This document shows, one piece after another, positions 48,727 through 57,037 of a stretch of 64,000 nt of DNA; the stretch's first letter is position 1, and every line of letters starts with the position of its first letter. Position numbers and translations under genes: made by a program. The notes beneath the pieces are model-generated. The model did not search any database and was not told the DNA's origin. It worked only from the letters and a program-made list of their open reading frames with translations. The DNA is from Nonomuraea soli (lineage in GTDB: Bacteria > Actinomycetota > Actinomycetes > Streptosporangiales > Streptosporangiaceae), in assembly GCF_013761175.1 (NCBI RefSeq), contig NZ_JACDUR010000001.1:806001-870000 (forward strand), given 5' to 3'.

Positions 48727-50232
48727 GTGACCGAACCCCCCACCAACCCCTACCGAATGCCGCAGCAGCCCTACTACCAGCCGCCGACCCAGCCTCCGAC
48801 CCAGCCGCAGCAGCAGCGGCGGCGCGGCTGGATCCTGCCCGTTGGCGCCGCGGTCGTGGTCGTGCTGGTCGGCGGGGGCGTGGGCGGCTACCTGTGGCTC
48901 GAGAACCGCTCCTCCGGCAGCCCGGCGGGCACGCCCGACGTGGTCGACGTCAAGACCTCCCAGGCGCCGGTCGCCGCGTCGGCCGCCGCCCCGCCCGACG
49001 TCTGCACCATGCTGCCCAAACAGGAAGTCGAGCGCCTGGTGCCCGACGCCACCGTCCGCGGCGACTCACGCGAGAGCGACTACACGGTCGACTTCGACTG
49101 CACCTGGGAGAACCTCAACATCTCCTTCGGCGAATACACGCGCTCGCGCACCATCGAGGTCAAGATCGACCAGCACAAGCCCGACGGCGCCAAGACCGGC
49201 CGCGCCATGGCCGAGCAGTCCTACGACTTCGACTACACCTCCGCCCGCTACCGCGAGACCCACAAACCCACGCTGAAGCCGGGCGAGAAGGACTACTCCT
49301 CCTCGGTCACCGAGATCCCCGGCGTCGGCGACGGCGCCTACGCGCAGTACACCTGGCGCCGCGACAAGGTCCTCGCCTACGCGTACGGCCAGGCCTTCGG
49401 CCGGGTCGGCGACATGACGATCGAGGTCCGCTTCCAGGCCGGCCAGCAGCGCAAGGACGCCCTGGTGCTCACCAACGACACCAAGCAGTCCATCACGGAG
49501 GCCAACGCCATCCGCGAGGTCAGCGGCATCATCGGGCACATCGCCAAGGGCCTGGCCGACTGGCAGGCCAAGCACCCCGGCGCGCTCGCCTCACCCAAAC
49601 CCGCCGCCACCACCTCGCCCAGCGCCCGCCCCACCCCCTCGCAGTCGACGCTCGCCGCCATGCCCCCGCTCTGCCAGGCGGTCTCGGAAGCGGCCACGGC
49701 GCTCGTCCCCGAGCCCCTCGTGCGCACCCGCGCCCAGGAGGACGGCAACGACAGGCAGACCGAATGCCGCTGGCTCACCCAGAACGGCCCCGCCTCCGCC
49801 GGGATGAAGCGGCTCGCCTCCGTCATGATCACCATCCACGACTTCGCCAACCGCGCCGGCACGGCGGACCCGGTGTCGGCGAAAGGGTTCTACACGAAGA
49901 AGTACGGCTCGGCGAAGCTGATGCAGGACTTCATCGGCGACAAGCGCATGACCTGGGGGCCGCTGACCGACCACAAGGGGCTGGGGGAGGCGGCGTTCTC
50001 GCAGTACCTGGGGGATCGCAAGAACGAGTTCTTCAACGGCAGCACGAACCTGTTCGTCAGGAAGGGCGCGCTGGTCGTCGAGATCTCGTACGGCGGGGCG
50101 GTGCTGCCCGTCGACGCGGCCAACAACAGCCCGAAGGTGAAGATCTTCGAGCCCAAGGAGGCCGACGCGGGGGCGTTGAGCGTCGCCAGGGCGGTGGAGG
50201 CCTATTTCAAGGGCGGCGCCACAGGCAGCTGA
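48727..50232 (+). CDS. membrane-anchored protein with two DUF3558-like modules
   Basis: A 501-residue protein: Pro/Gln-rich cytosolic tail (1-33), one membrane helix (35-58) and two successive extracellular modules (about 85-295 and 320-500). The modules begin VCTMLPKQEVERLVPDA and LCQAVSEAATALVPEP, each followed by a second cysteine (CTWEN, CRWLT) and a late G-V-G-D/G-L-G-E-A strand. It has no kinase domain. Because it follows the two kinases and shares the module, it may compete for or present their ligand. Starts at GTG 48727, just after the kinase gene ends. Confidence 0.78.
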   Translation: MTEPPTNPYRMPQQPYYQPPTQPPTQPQQQRRRGWILPVGAAVVVVLVGGGVGGYLWLENRSSGSPAGTPDVVDVKTSQAPVAASAAAPPDVCTMLPKQEVERLVPDATVRGDSRESDYTVDFDCTWENLNISFGEYTRSRTIEVKIDQHKPDGAKTGRAMAEQSYDFDYTSARYRETHKPTLKPGEKDYSSSVTEIPGVGDGAYAQYTWRRDKVLAYAYGQAFGRVGDMTIEVRFQAGQQRKDALVLTNDTKQSITEANAIREVSGIIGHIAKGLADWQAKHPGALASPKPAATTSPSARPTPSQSTLAAMPPLCQAVSEAATALVPEPLVRTRAQEDGNDRQTECRWLTQNGPASAGMKRLASVMITIHDFANRAGTADPVSAKGFYTKKYGSAKLMQDFIGDKRMTWGPLTDHKGLGEAAFSQYLGDRKNEFFNGSTNLFVRKGALVVEISYGGAVLPVDAANNSPKVKIFEPKEADAGALSVARAVEAYFKGGATGS

Positions 50233-50267
50233 CAGGCAGCTGACGGGGCATGGCCGCGCGCCGTGCC

Positions 50268-51821
50268 TCACCGTACCACGAACGGCTCCAGCAGCCCCGG
50301 CACCGCCTCTCCGGCCAGCTCCAGCCCGTCGTCCTGCCCCACGTCCACCACGTCGTAGTGCCCCGCCCCCGCGGCCGTCGTCGCGCGGACGGTGATCAAC
50401 CCGAGCCGCCGCTGGAAGTACGACTGCTTGATCTCCCACCCGATGATGCCCTTGCGCTCCAGCGCCACCGTGCGCAGGTTGCTCACCCCCATCCGCGTGA
50501 CCAGGTGCCGGGGCGCCAGGGCGTTGCCGAGGGCGCGGTAGTCCGCGCGGGCGTGCCACAGCGTGAACGGGACGTAGGCGATCAACGCCGCCCACACCCA
50601 CGACGGCAGCCACAGCCAGTCGGCGGCGGCGAGCGCGGCCACGACGACGGCGACCTCGACCAGCGACATGCGCACCCGCTTGGCGCGGGCCGCCGGCGGG
50701 TGCGGGTGCAGGCGGGGGAGGGGGCCGCCGGTGAGACGGTCCGCGAGCCGTACGGCATCGGCGCGGGGCAGCGGCGGCGTCAGCGCCGAGAGGTCCTCGG
50801 CCGTCTCGTTCTCCTCCGCCTTGCGCTTGAGACCCGTGGCCACCACCTTGAGCCGCGCCGCGCCGCCCAGGCGGGCCAGCAGCGGCTCCGACAGCTCCAC
50901 GCCGCGCAGGCGGCGCTCCTCCATCGTGAGTGAGCGGGTCGTGAGCAGGCCGCGGCTCAGCTTCAGGCGTCCCGGCTCCTGCTCCAGGCGATAGTTGCCC
51001 CACTGGACGGCGAACACGACGGCGGCGCCCACGACGCCGAGCAGCACGTTGGCCAGCAGGATCAGGGGGACGCGCAGCCACGGGTCGGCGGTCAGCCAGT
51101 TCCAGGCGGCCTCGCGTACGGCGTTGTCCCACAGGTCGACGCCGAGCCAGCCGAGCGGCTTGGAGACGATGCCGACGACCAGGGCGGCGCCGATGAACGA
51201 CCACACCGTCAGCGGGGCGAACCTGGTCCACGACCAGTCGAAGCTCGACAGCGGGCCCTGCTCGGCGGCCGTCCCCTCGGCGGCCTGGTGCCCGGAGTGG
51301 AGGAGCACGCCGCGCAGGTGCTCGGCCTCCGTACGGCTCAGCGGGTCGAGGGTGAGGGTGCTGTCGCCTCCGGCGTTGTGCTCGCCGGTGCCGACCTTGA
51401 CGACGGACAGGCCCAGCACGCGGCGCACGGGGTCGGCCTTGAGGTCGACGCTGCGCACCCGGTCGCGGGGGATGGAACGGTGCTGGCGTACGGCGATGCC
51501 GCTGCGCAGCTCCAGGCGCTCGGCGGTGAGCCGCCAGGTGGTGGTGCGCAGGCGGAGCAGGTCGTAGGTGAGCACGGCGACTATCACCAGGACGAGGGCG
51601 GCGGCGCAGGCGGCGACGACCCAGGACATCGGCCAGTGCTGACCGTTGGCGAAGCGCAGGACGGCGAGCGTGACGGGGACGGCGATGGCCAGGGAGAGCA
51701 CGGAGGAGGCCGCCAGGCTCCTGTTGTCGAGGGTGCGCCAGGCGGGCGCCCCAGGTTCCGGTGCCGTGCCGAGGTGCTCCGGCCGCCTGGTCGGGCCGGT
51801 CGGGCCGGTGGTGCCGCTCAC
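50268..51821 (-). CDS. bPH2 (YdbT-like) membrane protein
   Basis: A 517-residue protein with at least three pairs of hydrophobic helices, each followed by a bPH2 (bacterial pleckstrin-like) domain: TWRLTAERLELRSGIAVRQHRSIPRDRVRSVDL is the typical start, and LGLSVVKVGTG the typical strand. YdbT/YdbS pairs in Bacillus help resist envelope stress and peptides. GTG 51821 overlaps the stop of the smaller bPH2 gene by 4 nt, as in ydbST. Confidence 0.92.
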   Translation of the reverse strand: MSGTTGPTGPTRRPEHLGTAPEPGAPAWRTLDNRSLAASSVLSLAIAVPVTLAVLRFANGQHWPMSWVVAACAAALVLVIVAVLTYDLLRLRTTTWRLTAERLELRSGIAVRQHRSIPRDRVRSVDLKADPVRRVLGLSVVKVGTGEHNAGGDSTLTLDPLSRTEAEHLRGVLLHSGHQAAEGTAAEQGPLSSFDWSWTRFAPLTVWSFIGAALVVGIVSKPLGWLGVDLWDNAVREAAWNWLTADPWLRVPLILLANVLLGVVGAAVVFAVQWGNYRLEQEPGRLKLSRGLLTTRSLTMEERRLRGVELSEPLLARLGGAARLKVVATGLKRKAEENETAEDLSALTPPLPRADAVRLADRLTGGPLPRLHPHPPAARAKRVRMSLVEVAVVVAALAAADWLWLPSWVWAALIAYVPFTLWHARADYRALGNALAPRHLVTRMGVSNLRTVALERKGIIGWEIKQSYFQRRLGLITVRATTAAGAGHYDVVDVGQDDGLELAGEAVPGLLEPFVVR

Positions 51822-52303
51822 GTGGCATCTCCGGGCGTCGCCTGGGTGATCGCGGTGAGCCGCGCCGCGAGGTCGGCGGCGAGGTCGGCGTCCAGCGCCT
51901 CGATGGCGATCGCCCCCGACGCCGACGCCGTCGTCACCTTCACGTCGGCCAGCCCGAACACGCGCTGCAACGGCCCGCGCTTGGTGTCGACCGTCTGGAT
52001 GCGCGACATCGGCGCCACCCGCCAGGTCTGCTCGAACCATCCCTTGCGGGTGTACACGGCCTCCTCCGTCACCTCCCACCGCTGGAAGCGGTAGAGCATC
52101 CGCGGCCCCACGAACGACATGACGAAACAGAACACCGCGAGCGCCGCCACGAGCAGCGTCAGCCACCACGGCCGGTCGGTGAAGAACCAGTAGGCGGCGA
52201 ACGCGACACCCACCACGATCACGGAGAGGATCAGCCGCTCGGTCGTCCACCAGGCCACGGCCCTGGGGTCCACCTGGTTGCGCGGAGGTCGGAGTGTGGT
52301 CAC
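51818..52303 (-). CDS. bPH2 (YdbS-like) membrane protein
   Basis: A 161-residue protein with two membrane helices (about 25-45 and 48-66) and one bPH2 domain (RWEVTEEAVYTRKGWFEQTWRVAPMSRIQTVDTKRGPLQRVFGLADVKV-like segment, 78-125). It is the smaller partner of the YdbT-like protein encoded next. GTG 52303 overlaps the stop of the 71-residue gene upstream by 4 nt. Confidence 0.92.
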   Translation of the reverse strand: MTTLRPPRNQVDPRAVAWWTTERLILSVIVVGVAFAAYWFFTDRPWWLTLLVAALAVFCFVMSFVGPRMLYRFQRWEVTEEAVYTRKGWFEQTWRVAPMSRIQTVDTKRGPLQRVFGLADVKVTTASASGAIAIEALDADLAADLAARLTAITQATPGDAT

Positions 52304-52515
52304 CGTCGTTCCTTCTTCTGGACATTGCGAGAACTCTGCGACGCCGCCGCCAGGCAGGTCGCCGTGCCGAGTACGGCGACGGCGATGCCCGCGAACAGCT
52401 CGTGCCCGTCGAGGACGGGCAGCAGGTTGATCACGAACCAGCCGCTTTCACTGATGGCGGCGCCGACACCCTGGATCACGGCCAGGACGCCGACGACCTC
52501 CAGAAACACCCTCAT
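52300..52515 (-). CDS. small two-helix membrane protein
   Basis: A 71-residue protein with two hydrophobic helices (about 3-22 and 41-60), starting MRVFLEVVGVLAVIQGVGAAIS. ATG 52515 is chosen on the family-like start; ATG 52533 would add six residues, and the ribosome-binding site is poor for both. It is the first gene of the three-gene bPH2 operon (4-nt overlap). Function unknown. Confidence 0.7.
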   Translation of the reverse strand: MRVFLEVVGVLAVIQGVGAAISESGWFVINLLPVLDGHELFAGIAVAVLGTATCLAAASQSSRNVQKKERR

Positions 52516-52611
52516 GCTCCCAGAGTGGCCCATGGGAGGCGCCCGCCACGTCGGACGACAGTCGAACGACCCACCGACTTTGGTAGCTGTCTTCTCGCAG
52601 GTCGCAGCGCC

Positions 52612-52617
52612 TAGGCT
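52612..52617 (+). promoter_or_regulatory. -10 box of the histidine kinase gene
   Basis: TAGGCT lies 8 nt before GTG 52626, and no ribosome-binding site intervenes. A leaderless transcript is likely. No clear -35 box. Confidence 0.5.
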
Positions 52618-52625
52618 CGGATGGT

Positions 52626-53801
52626 GTGACGGAGTATCGGTGGCTGCTCCCCTCGGTGCTGCTGGGGGACGGGCAGGACGGACGGACGGTCAGGCGCTCG
52701 ACGCGTGACTGGTTCGTCGACATCGTGATCTTCGCGTTGTGCGCGTTCGGCACGCTGGCGCTGCTCGGCGAGCTCCAGGCGTCGGGCACCCGCGTCTCCG
52801 ACTTCGAGCAGCTCCTGGCCGCGCTGGCCTGCGTGGCGGTGTGGCTGCGGCGGCGGTGGCCGGTCGGGTTGTGCCTGGTGCTGACGGTGATCACCACCTA
52901 CTTCATCCTCGCCGGGCCGCCGGCCGCGGTCGCGCTGTTCACGGTGGCCGTGCATCGCGCGTTCAACGTGTCGGGGCCGATCCTGCTGCTCAACCTGCTC
53001 ACGGTGCTGCCGTCGGCGCAGCTGCGGCCGGATCCGACGCTTCCGTTCTGGGTGAACGTGGGGATCACCGAGGCGGCGCTGCTGGCGATCTTCGCCTGGG
53101 GCATGGTGGTCAGGGCCAGGCGGCAGCTGGTGTGGTCGCTGCGGGCGCAGGCCGACAAGGCGGCCGAGGAGGCCAGGCGGCTGGAACGCGAGCGCATCGC
53201 CCGCGAGATGCACGACGTGCTGGCCCACCGGATCTCCATCCTGAGCCTGCACGCGGGGGCGCTGGAGTTCCGTCCCGACGCTCCGGCGGAGGAGATCTCC
53301 AGGGCGGCGGGGGCGATCAGGGGCAGCGCGCACCAGGCGTTGCAGGATCTGCGCGAGGTCATCGGGGTGCTGCGCGCCGGTGACGCCGAGGAGCCGACGC
53401 CCGAGCGTCCCCAGCCCACGCTGGACGACCTGCCAGGGCTGGTCGCCGAGTGCCGTCAGGCGGGGATGCGGGTGGAGCTGGAGGTCGAGGCGGGAGAGGT
53501 GCCCGAGCGGGTGGGACGCGACGCCTACCGGATCGTGCAGGAGGCCCTGACCAACGCGCGCAAGCACGCTCCCGAGGTGCCGGTGTCGATCAGCGTGGGC
53601 GGGGTGGCGGGTCAGGGGCTCGGCATCCGGGTGCGCAACCGCCTCCCGGCCAGGGCAGGGCGGGGGATGGGCATCCCGGGCTCGGGGTCGGGGCTGATCG
53701 GGCTCACGGAGCGGGCCTCGCTTCTGGGGGGACGGCTCAGCTACGGGCCGACGCCGGGAGGCGAGTTCGAGGTCGAGGCCTGGCTGCCGTGGAAGACGTG
53801 A
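52626..53801 (+). CDS. NarL-type sensor histidine kinase
   Basis: A 391-residue membrane kinase with an N-terminal region of four to five helices (30-160), a coiled helix (ARRQLVWSLRAQADKAAEEARRLERE-type), the HisKA_3 phosphorylation site His196 in REMHDVLAHR and a C-terminal HATPase (QEALTNARKHAP, GSGSGLIGLTERASLLGG). It should phosphorylate the LuxR-type regulator encoded 33 nt downstream. No extracellular sensor domain; the signal probably acts in the membrane. Confidence 0.95.
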   Translation: MTEYRWLLPSVLLGDGQDGRTVRRSTRDWFVDIVIFALCAFGTLALLGELQASGTRVSDFEQLLAALACVAVWLRRRWPVGLCLVLTVITTYFILAGPPAAVALFTVAVHRAFNVSGPILLLNLLTVLPSAQLRPDPTLPFWVNVGITEAALLAIFAWGMVVRARRQLVWSLRAQADKAAEEARRLERERIAREMHDVLAHRISILSLHAGALEFRPDAPAEEISRAAGAIRGSAHQALQDLREVIGVLRAGDAEEPTPERPQPTLDDLPGLVAECRQAGMRVELEVEAGEVPERVGRDAYRIVQEALTNARKHAPEVPVSISVGGVAGQGLGIRVRNRLPARAGRGMGIPGSGSGLIGLTERASLLGGRLSYGPTPGGEFEVEAWLPWKT

Positions 53802-53834
53802 GCGGGCGATGAGAAGCGGGGAGGTGGGTGTGAC

Positions 53835-54488
53835 ATGGTGGACGGCATGATCCGTGTGGCCATTGTCGACGACGACGCCCTGGTGCGGGCCGGTCTGTCG
53901 ATGATCCTCGGCGGCGCCGCCGACGTCGAGGTCGTGGGGGAGGCCGCCGACGGCGCCGAGGTGCCCCGGCTGGTGGCCCTGCACAAGCCCGACGTGGTGC
54001 TGATGGACATCCGCATGCCCGAGGTCGACGGCCTGACCGCCACCGAGGCCCTCAGGGCGGCCCCGGCGCCTCCCGAGGTGGTGGTGCTGACCACCTTCCA
54101 CGCCGACGCCCAGGTCCTGCGGGCCCTGCGCGCGGGGGCGGCCGGCTTCCTGCTGAAGGACATCCCGCCGGGAGAGCTGGTGGAGGCCATCCGCAGGGTC
54201 TCGCGCGGCGAGCCGATCCTGTCCCCGGCCGTGACGCGCCAGCTCATCACGCACGTCGCCGACGGCAACGACGACCGCCGCACCCGGGCGCGCACCCTGC
54301 TCGGCAAGCTCAGCGACAGGGAGCGCGAGGTGGCGATGGCGGTCGGCCAGGGCAGGTCGAACGCCGAGATCGGCGCGGAGCTGTACATGAGCGTCGCCAC
54401 GGTCAAGGCGCACGTCTCGCGCGTCCTGACCAAGCTCGACCTGAACAACCGGGTGCAGATCGCCCTGCTGGTCTACGACGCCGCGTAG
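53835..54488 (+). CDS. NarL/LuxR-type response regulator
   Basis: A 217-residue regulator with a receiver (5-120; Asp12-14 pocket, phospho-acceptor Asp58 in LMDIRMPEVDG, Lys in FLLKDIPP) and a LuxR helix-turn-helix (about 153-210; LSDREREVAMAVGQGRSNAEIGAELY, VATVKAHVSRVLTKL). ATG 53835 has GGAGG upstream; ATG 53847 (MIRVAIVDD) is an alternative. It is paired with the histidine kinase before it. Targets are unknown. Confidence 0.95.
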   Translation: MVDGMIRVAIVDDDALVRAGLSMILGGAADVEVVGEAADGAEVPRLVALHKPDVVLMDIRMPEVDGLTATEALRAAPAPPEVVVLTTFHADAQVLRALRAGAAGFLLKDIPPGELVEAIRRVSRGEPILSPAVTRQLITHVADGNDDRRTRARTLLGKLSDREREVAMAVGQGRSNAEIGAELYMSVATVKAHVSRVLTKLDLNNRVQIALLVYDAA

Positions 54489-54496
54489 ACCCGGAC

Positions 54497-55534
54497 TCAG
54501 TCGCCGAGCATCTGTTCTATCGCCGCCCGGTGCATCACCAGGTCGTCGGGATCGTCCGGCATCTCCTGCTCCCCGAAGTGGATCCGCCGATGCCACACCC
54601 TGGCCATGATGATCCCGTGCCGGAGCGCCGCGTACATCTCGTAGAACTCCATGTCCCGCGGCTCATGACCGGAAATGTCGTGGTAGGTGCCGCAGACGTC
54701 GTCCCGCCGCATGAAGTCCGGTAACCCGGGCAGCTCGAACACCTCGGCGACGTCCTGGAAGAACCGGTGCAGGAAGATCATCCACCCCAGGTCGACCTCC
54801 CGTGGCGCGTGCGCCGCCATCTCCCAGTCGAGCACCGCCACCGGCGAGAAGTCGCGGTACATCACGTTCCCGATCCGCGCGTCGCCCCAGTTCAGCACGT
54901 CGGGCCCGGGCGAGGCCGGCCAGTGCTCCTCCAGCCACCCGAACGCCCGCTCCAGCACCGGGATCCGCATCGCCGCGTGCGCCCACTCGTAGTAGGCCCG
55001 CGAGGCGTCGACGTGGGCGCGCAGCCCGGAGACCGGGAACAGTCCCGGCGGCACCTCGGCCTCGTGCAGCCGCGCCAGCAGCCCGACCGTGCGGTCCTGC
55101 AGGGCGCGGCGCTGCTGCGGCGCCGCCTCCAGGAGCCAGCCCTCGAAGGTGTACGGCATGACGTCCGGCGGCACCATGCCCTCCTCCCGCTCCATCACCA
55201 GGAACGGCGCCCCGAGGAAGCCGGGATCCGGCTCGTACCACAGGGCCCTGGGCGCGGCGACCAGCTCTCCGGCCAGGCGCATCACCTCGAACTGCGTGCC
55301 CAGGTCGTAACTGGGGAACACGGGGACGGCCTCCGCGGCGGGGGCGAGGCGGGCGACGCAGCGCTGTGCCGTACCGATGGTGAAGAAGAGCGTCTCGCTG
55401 GACATGCCGTTCGCCTCCGGCCGCTCCAGCTCGGAGACGGTCGCGGGTGCGCCCAGGCGGCCGCCGAGCCAGGCGGTCAGGCGGGCGCGCAGGTCGTCGA
55501 GATCCCTGGTGGAGGTGCGCAGCTGCTCCGGCAT
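54497..55534 (-). CDS. aminoglycoside-phosphotransferase-fold protein (acyl-CoA-metabolism type)
   Basis: A 345-residue APH-fold phosphotransferase with NWGDARIGNVMYRDFSPVAVLDWEMA: Asp218 and Asn223 of the catalytic loop, Asp236 for metal. The usual His of HGD is Trp, as in FadE36-like actinobacterial proteins linked to fatty-acid and sterol catabolism. ATG 55534 is preferred. A CAAGCGCTTG palindrome lies 22 nt upstream of the start and suggests control by a TetR-family lipid regulator. The phosphorylated substrate, perhaps a hydroxyacyl-CoA, is inferred by analogy only. Confidence 0.85.
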   Translation of the reverse strand: MPEQLRTSTRDLDDLRARLTAWLGGRLGAPATVSELERPEANGMSSETLFFTIGTAQRCVARLAPAAEAVPVFPSYDLGTQFEVMRLAGELVAAPRALWYEPDPGFLGAPFLVMEREEGMVPPDVMPYTFEGWLLEAAPQQRRALQDRTVGLLARLHEAEVPPGLFPVSGLRAHVDASRAYYEWAHAAMRIPVLERAFGWLEEHWPASPGPDVLNWGDARIGNVMYRDFSPVAVLDWEMAAHAPREVDLGWMIFLHRFFQDVAEVFELPGLPDFMRRDDVCGTYHDISGHEPRDMEFYEMYAALRHGIIMARVWHRRIHFGEQEMPDDPDDLVMHRAAIEQMLGD

Positions 55535-55553
55535 GGCACAGTCGTACACGCCA

Positions 55554-55567
55554 ACCAAGCGCTTGTC
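55554..55567. promoter_or_regulatory. CAAGCGCTTG palindrome (KstR2/TetR-like operator)
   Basis: ACCAAGCGCTTGTC contains a perfect 10-bp palindrome CAAGCGCTTG (55556-55565). It differs by one base from the published KstR2 consensus AnCAAGnnCTTGnT and matches similar TetR-type sites near acyl-CoA genes. It lies 22 nt upstream of the phosphotransferase start and 69 nt before the divergent NYN gene, so it could act on either. Confidence 0.6.
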
Positions 55568-55633
55568 TAGGTTCACCACTTGTTCGGCAGCCGTACCCTT
55601 GTGACAGAAAGACAACGTGATGGAGGCACCGGG

Positions 55634-56953
55634 ATGAGCTCAGCCGGAGAGGGCCTGTCTCGTCCGCTTCCTGAGCAAGTTCGGCTCAACGTGGTGGATC
55701 TGGCGGCTCAGGTGCTCGGGTCGATGCCCGCTGCGCTCGTTCCGCCGCCCCTGCGCAACATCGCGAAGTTCGACCCTCGCAAGCGCGCCAAGCTGGGCAG
55801 CGCCCCCATCGCCGCGCAGCTCGAGAACGACAAGGAGTTCCGCGAGGCGGTCGCGGAAGCGGTCGAGAAGGGCTGGCCCGAGCTGGCCGCCAGCCTCGCC
55901 GAGGGCACCGTCCCGCCCGCCGCCGACCCGGTCGTGGTCGCCGCCGCCGCCTACCTCATGCGCCCGCCCGGCTGGCCCGACATGGTCGAGGCCGCCCGCG
56001 CCGACCTGGAGCAGGTGGCCGCCGCGGCCGAGGGCAACGCGCAGGAGCAGACGGTCACACGCCTGCGCGAGCAGCTCGCGGCGCAGAAGAGCTCCTCCAA
56101 GGAGGAGATCGAGCGGGTGCGCGAGCAGCTCAAGGCCGCCCGTGCCGAGAACGCCGACCTGCGGCGCAAGCTCCACGACGCTCGCGAGCGCGCCAAGGCG
56201 GCCGACCACCGGGCCACCGAGCTCGACCACGAGGCGCACGCCGCCCTGGAGTCGAAGGCCGCCGCCTCCGGCGCGCTGGAGGCGGAGCTGCGCCGTCTCA
56301 AGGAGCGACTGGCCGACGTCGAGAGGCAGCTGGAGGCCTCGCGCCGGGCCGCGCGCGAGGGCCGCAGCATCGAGGACGCCCGCATCCGCGTGCTGCTCGA
56401 CGCGCTGCAGGACGCCTCGGCGGGCCTGCGCAGGGAGCTGGCGCTGCCCACGACCATCCACCGGCCCGCCGACTCGGTGGTCGGCGCGAGCGCCGAGGGC
56501 AGTGGCGTGCGCGTGCCGGCGCGCGCCCTGGCCGACGACGACCCGCAACTGCTCGACCAGATCCTCGCCCTGCCCCAGGTGCACCTCATCATCGACGGCT
56601 ACAACGTCACCAAGACCGGCTACGGCACCCTCACCCTGGCCGACCAGCGTGCCCGGCTGATGACGGCGCTGGCCGGCCTGGTCGCGCAGACCCGCATCGA
56701 GGTCACCGTGGTCTTCGACGGCGCCGAGCTCAACTCGCACGTCGCGGTCAACGCGCCGCGCGGTGTCCGGGTGATCTTCAGCCCGCACGGCCAGATCGCC
56801 GACGACATGATCCGCCAGCTGGTGCGGGCCGAACCGGCCGGCAGGGCCGTAGCCGTGGTCTCCTCCGACCGCGAGGTGGCCGATTCGGTGCGGAAAATGT
56901 CTGCCAGACCCGTTTCGTCTGCGTTGCTGCTGCGCAGGCTCGGACGGGCTTAG
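55634..56953 (+). CDS. NYN-domain (PIN-like) RNase-type protein with coiled coil
   Basis: A 439-residue protein: helical N-terminus (1-130), a long charged coiled coil (about 145-265) and a C-terminal NYN domain (about 310-439) opening HLIIDGYNVTKTG, with VVFDGAE, FSPHGQIADDMIRQLV and VVSSDREVAD. NYN domains are metal-dependent RNases related to Rae1/YacP. ATG 55634 has GGAGG upstream. The coiled coil suggests oligomerisation or ribosome/membrane tethering. It is divergent from the phosphotransferase gene. Confidence 0.92.
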   Translation: MSSAGEGLSRPLPEQVRLNVVDLAAQVLGSMPAALVPPPLRNIAKFDPRKRAKLGSAPIAAQLENDKEFREAVAEAVEKGWPELAASLAEGTVPPAADPVVVAAAAYLMRPPGWPDMVEAARADLEQVAAAAEGNAQEQTVTRLREQLAAQKSSSKEEIERVREQLKAARAENADLRRKLHDARERAKAADHRATELDHEAHAALESKAAASGALEAELRRLKERLADVERQLEASRRAAREGRSIEDARIRVLLDALQDASAGLRRELALPTTIHRPADSVVGASAEGSGVRVPARALADDDPQLLDQILALPQVHLIIDGYNVTKTGYGTLTLADQRARLMTALAGLVAQTRIEVTVVFDGAELNSHVAVNAPRGVRVIFSPHGQIADDMIRQLVRAEPAGRAVAVVSSDREVADSVRKMSARPVSSALLLRRLGRA

Positions 56954-57037
56954 GTTACAAATCGGGCGAAGGTGGGTTTTCCCATCCGCCACTTCTGTAC
57001 TATTTCGCCCCAGGCGTGATCACTGGGAGGCGAAGCT

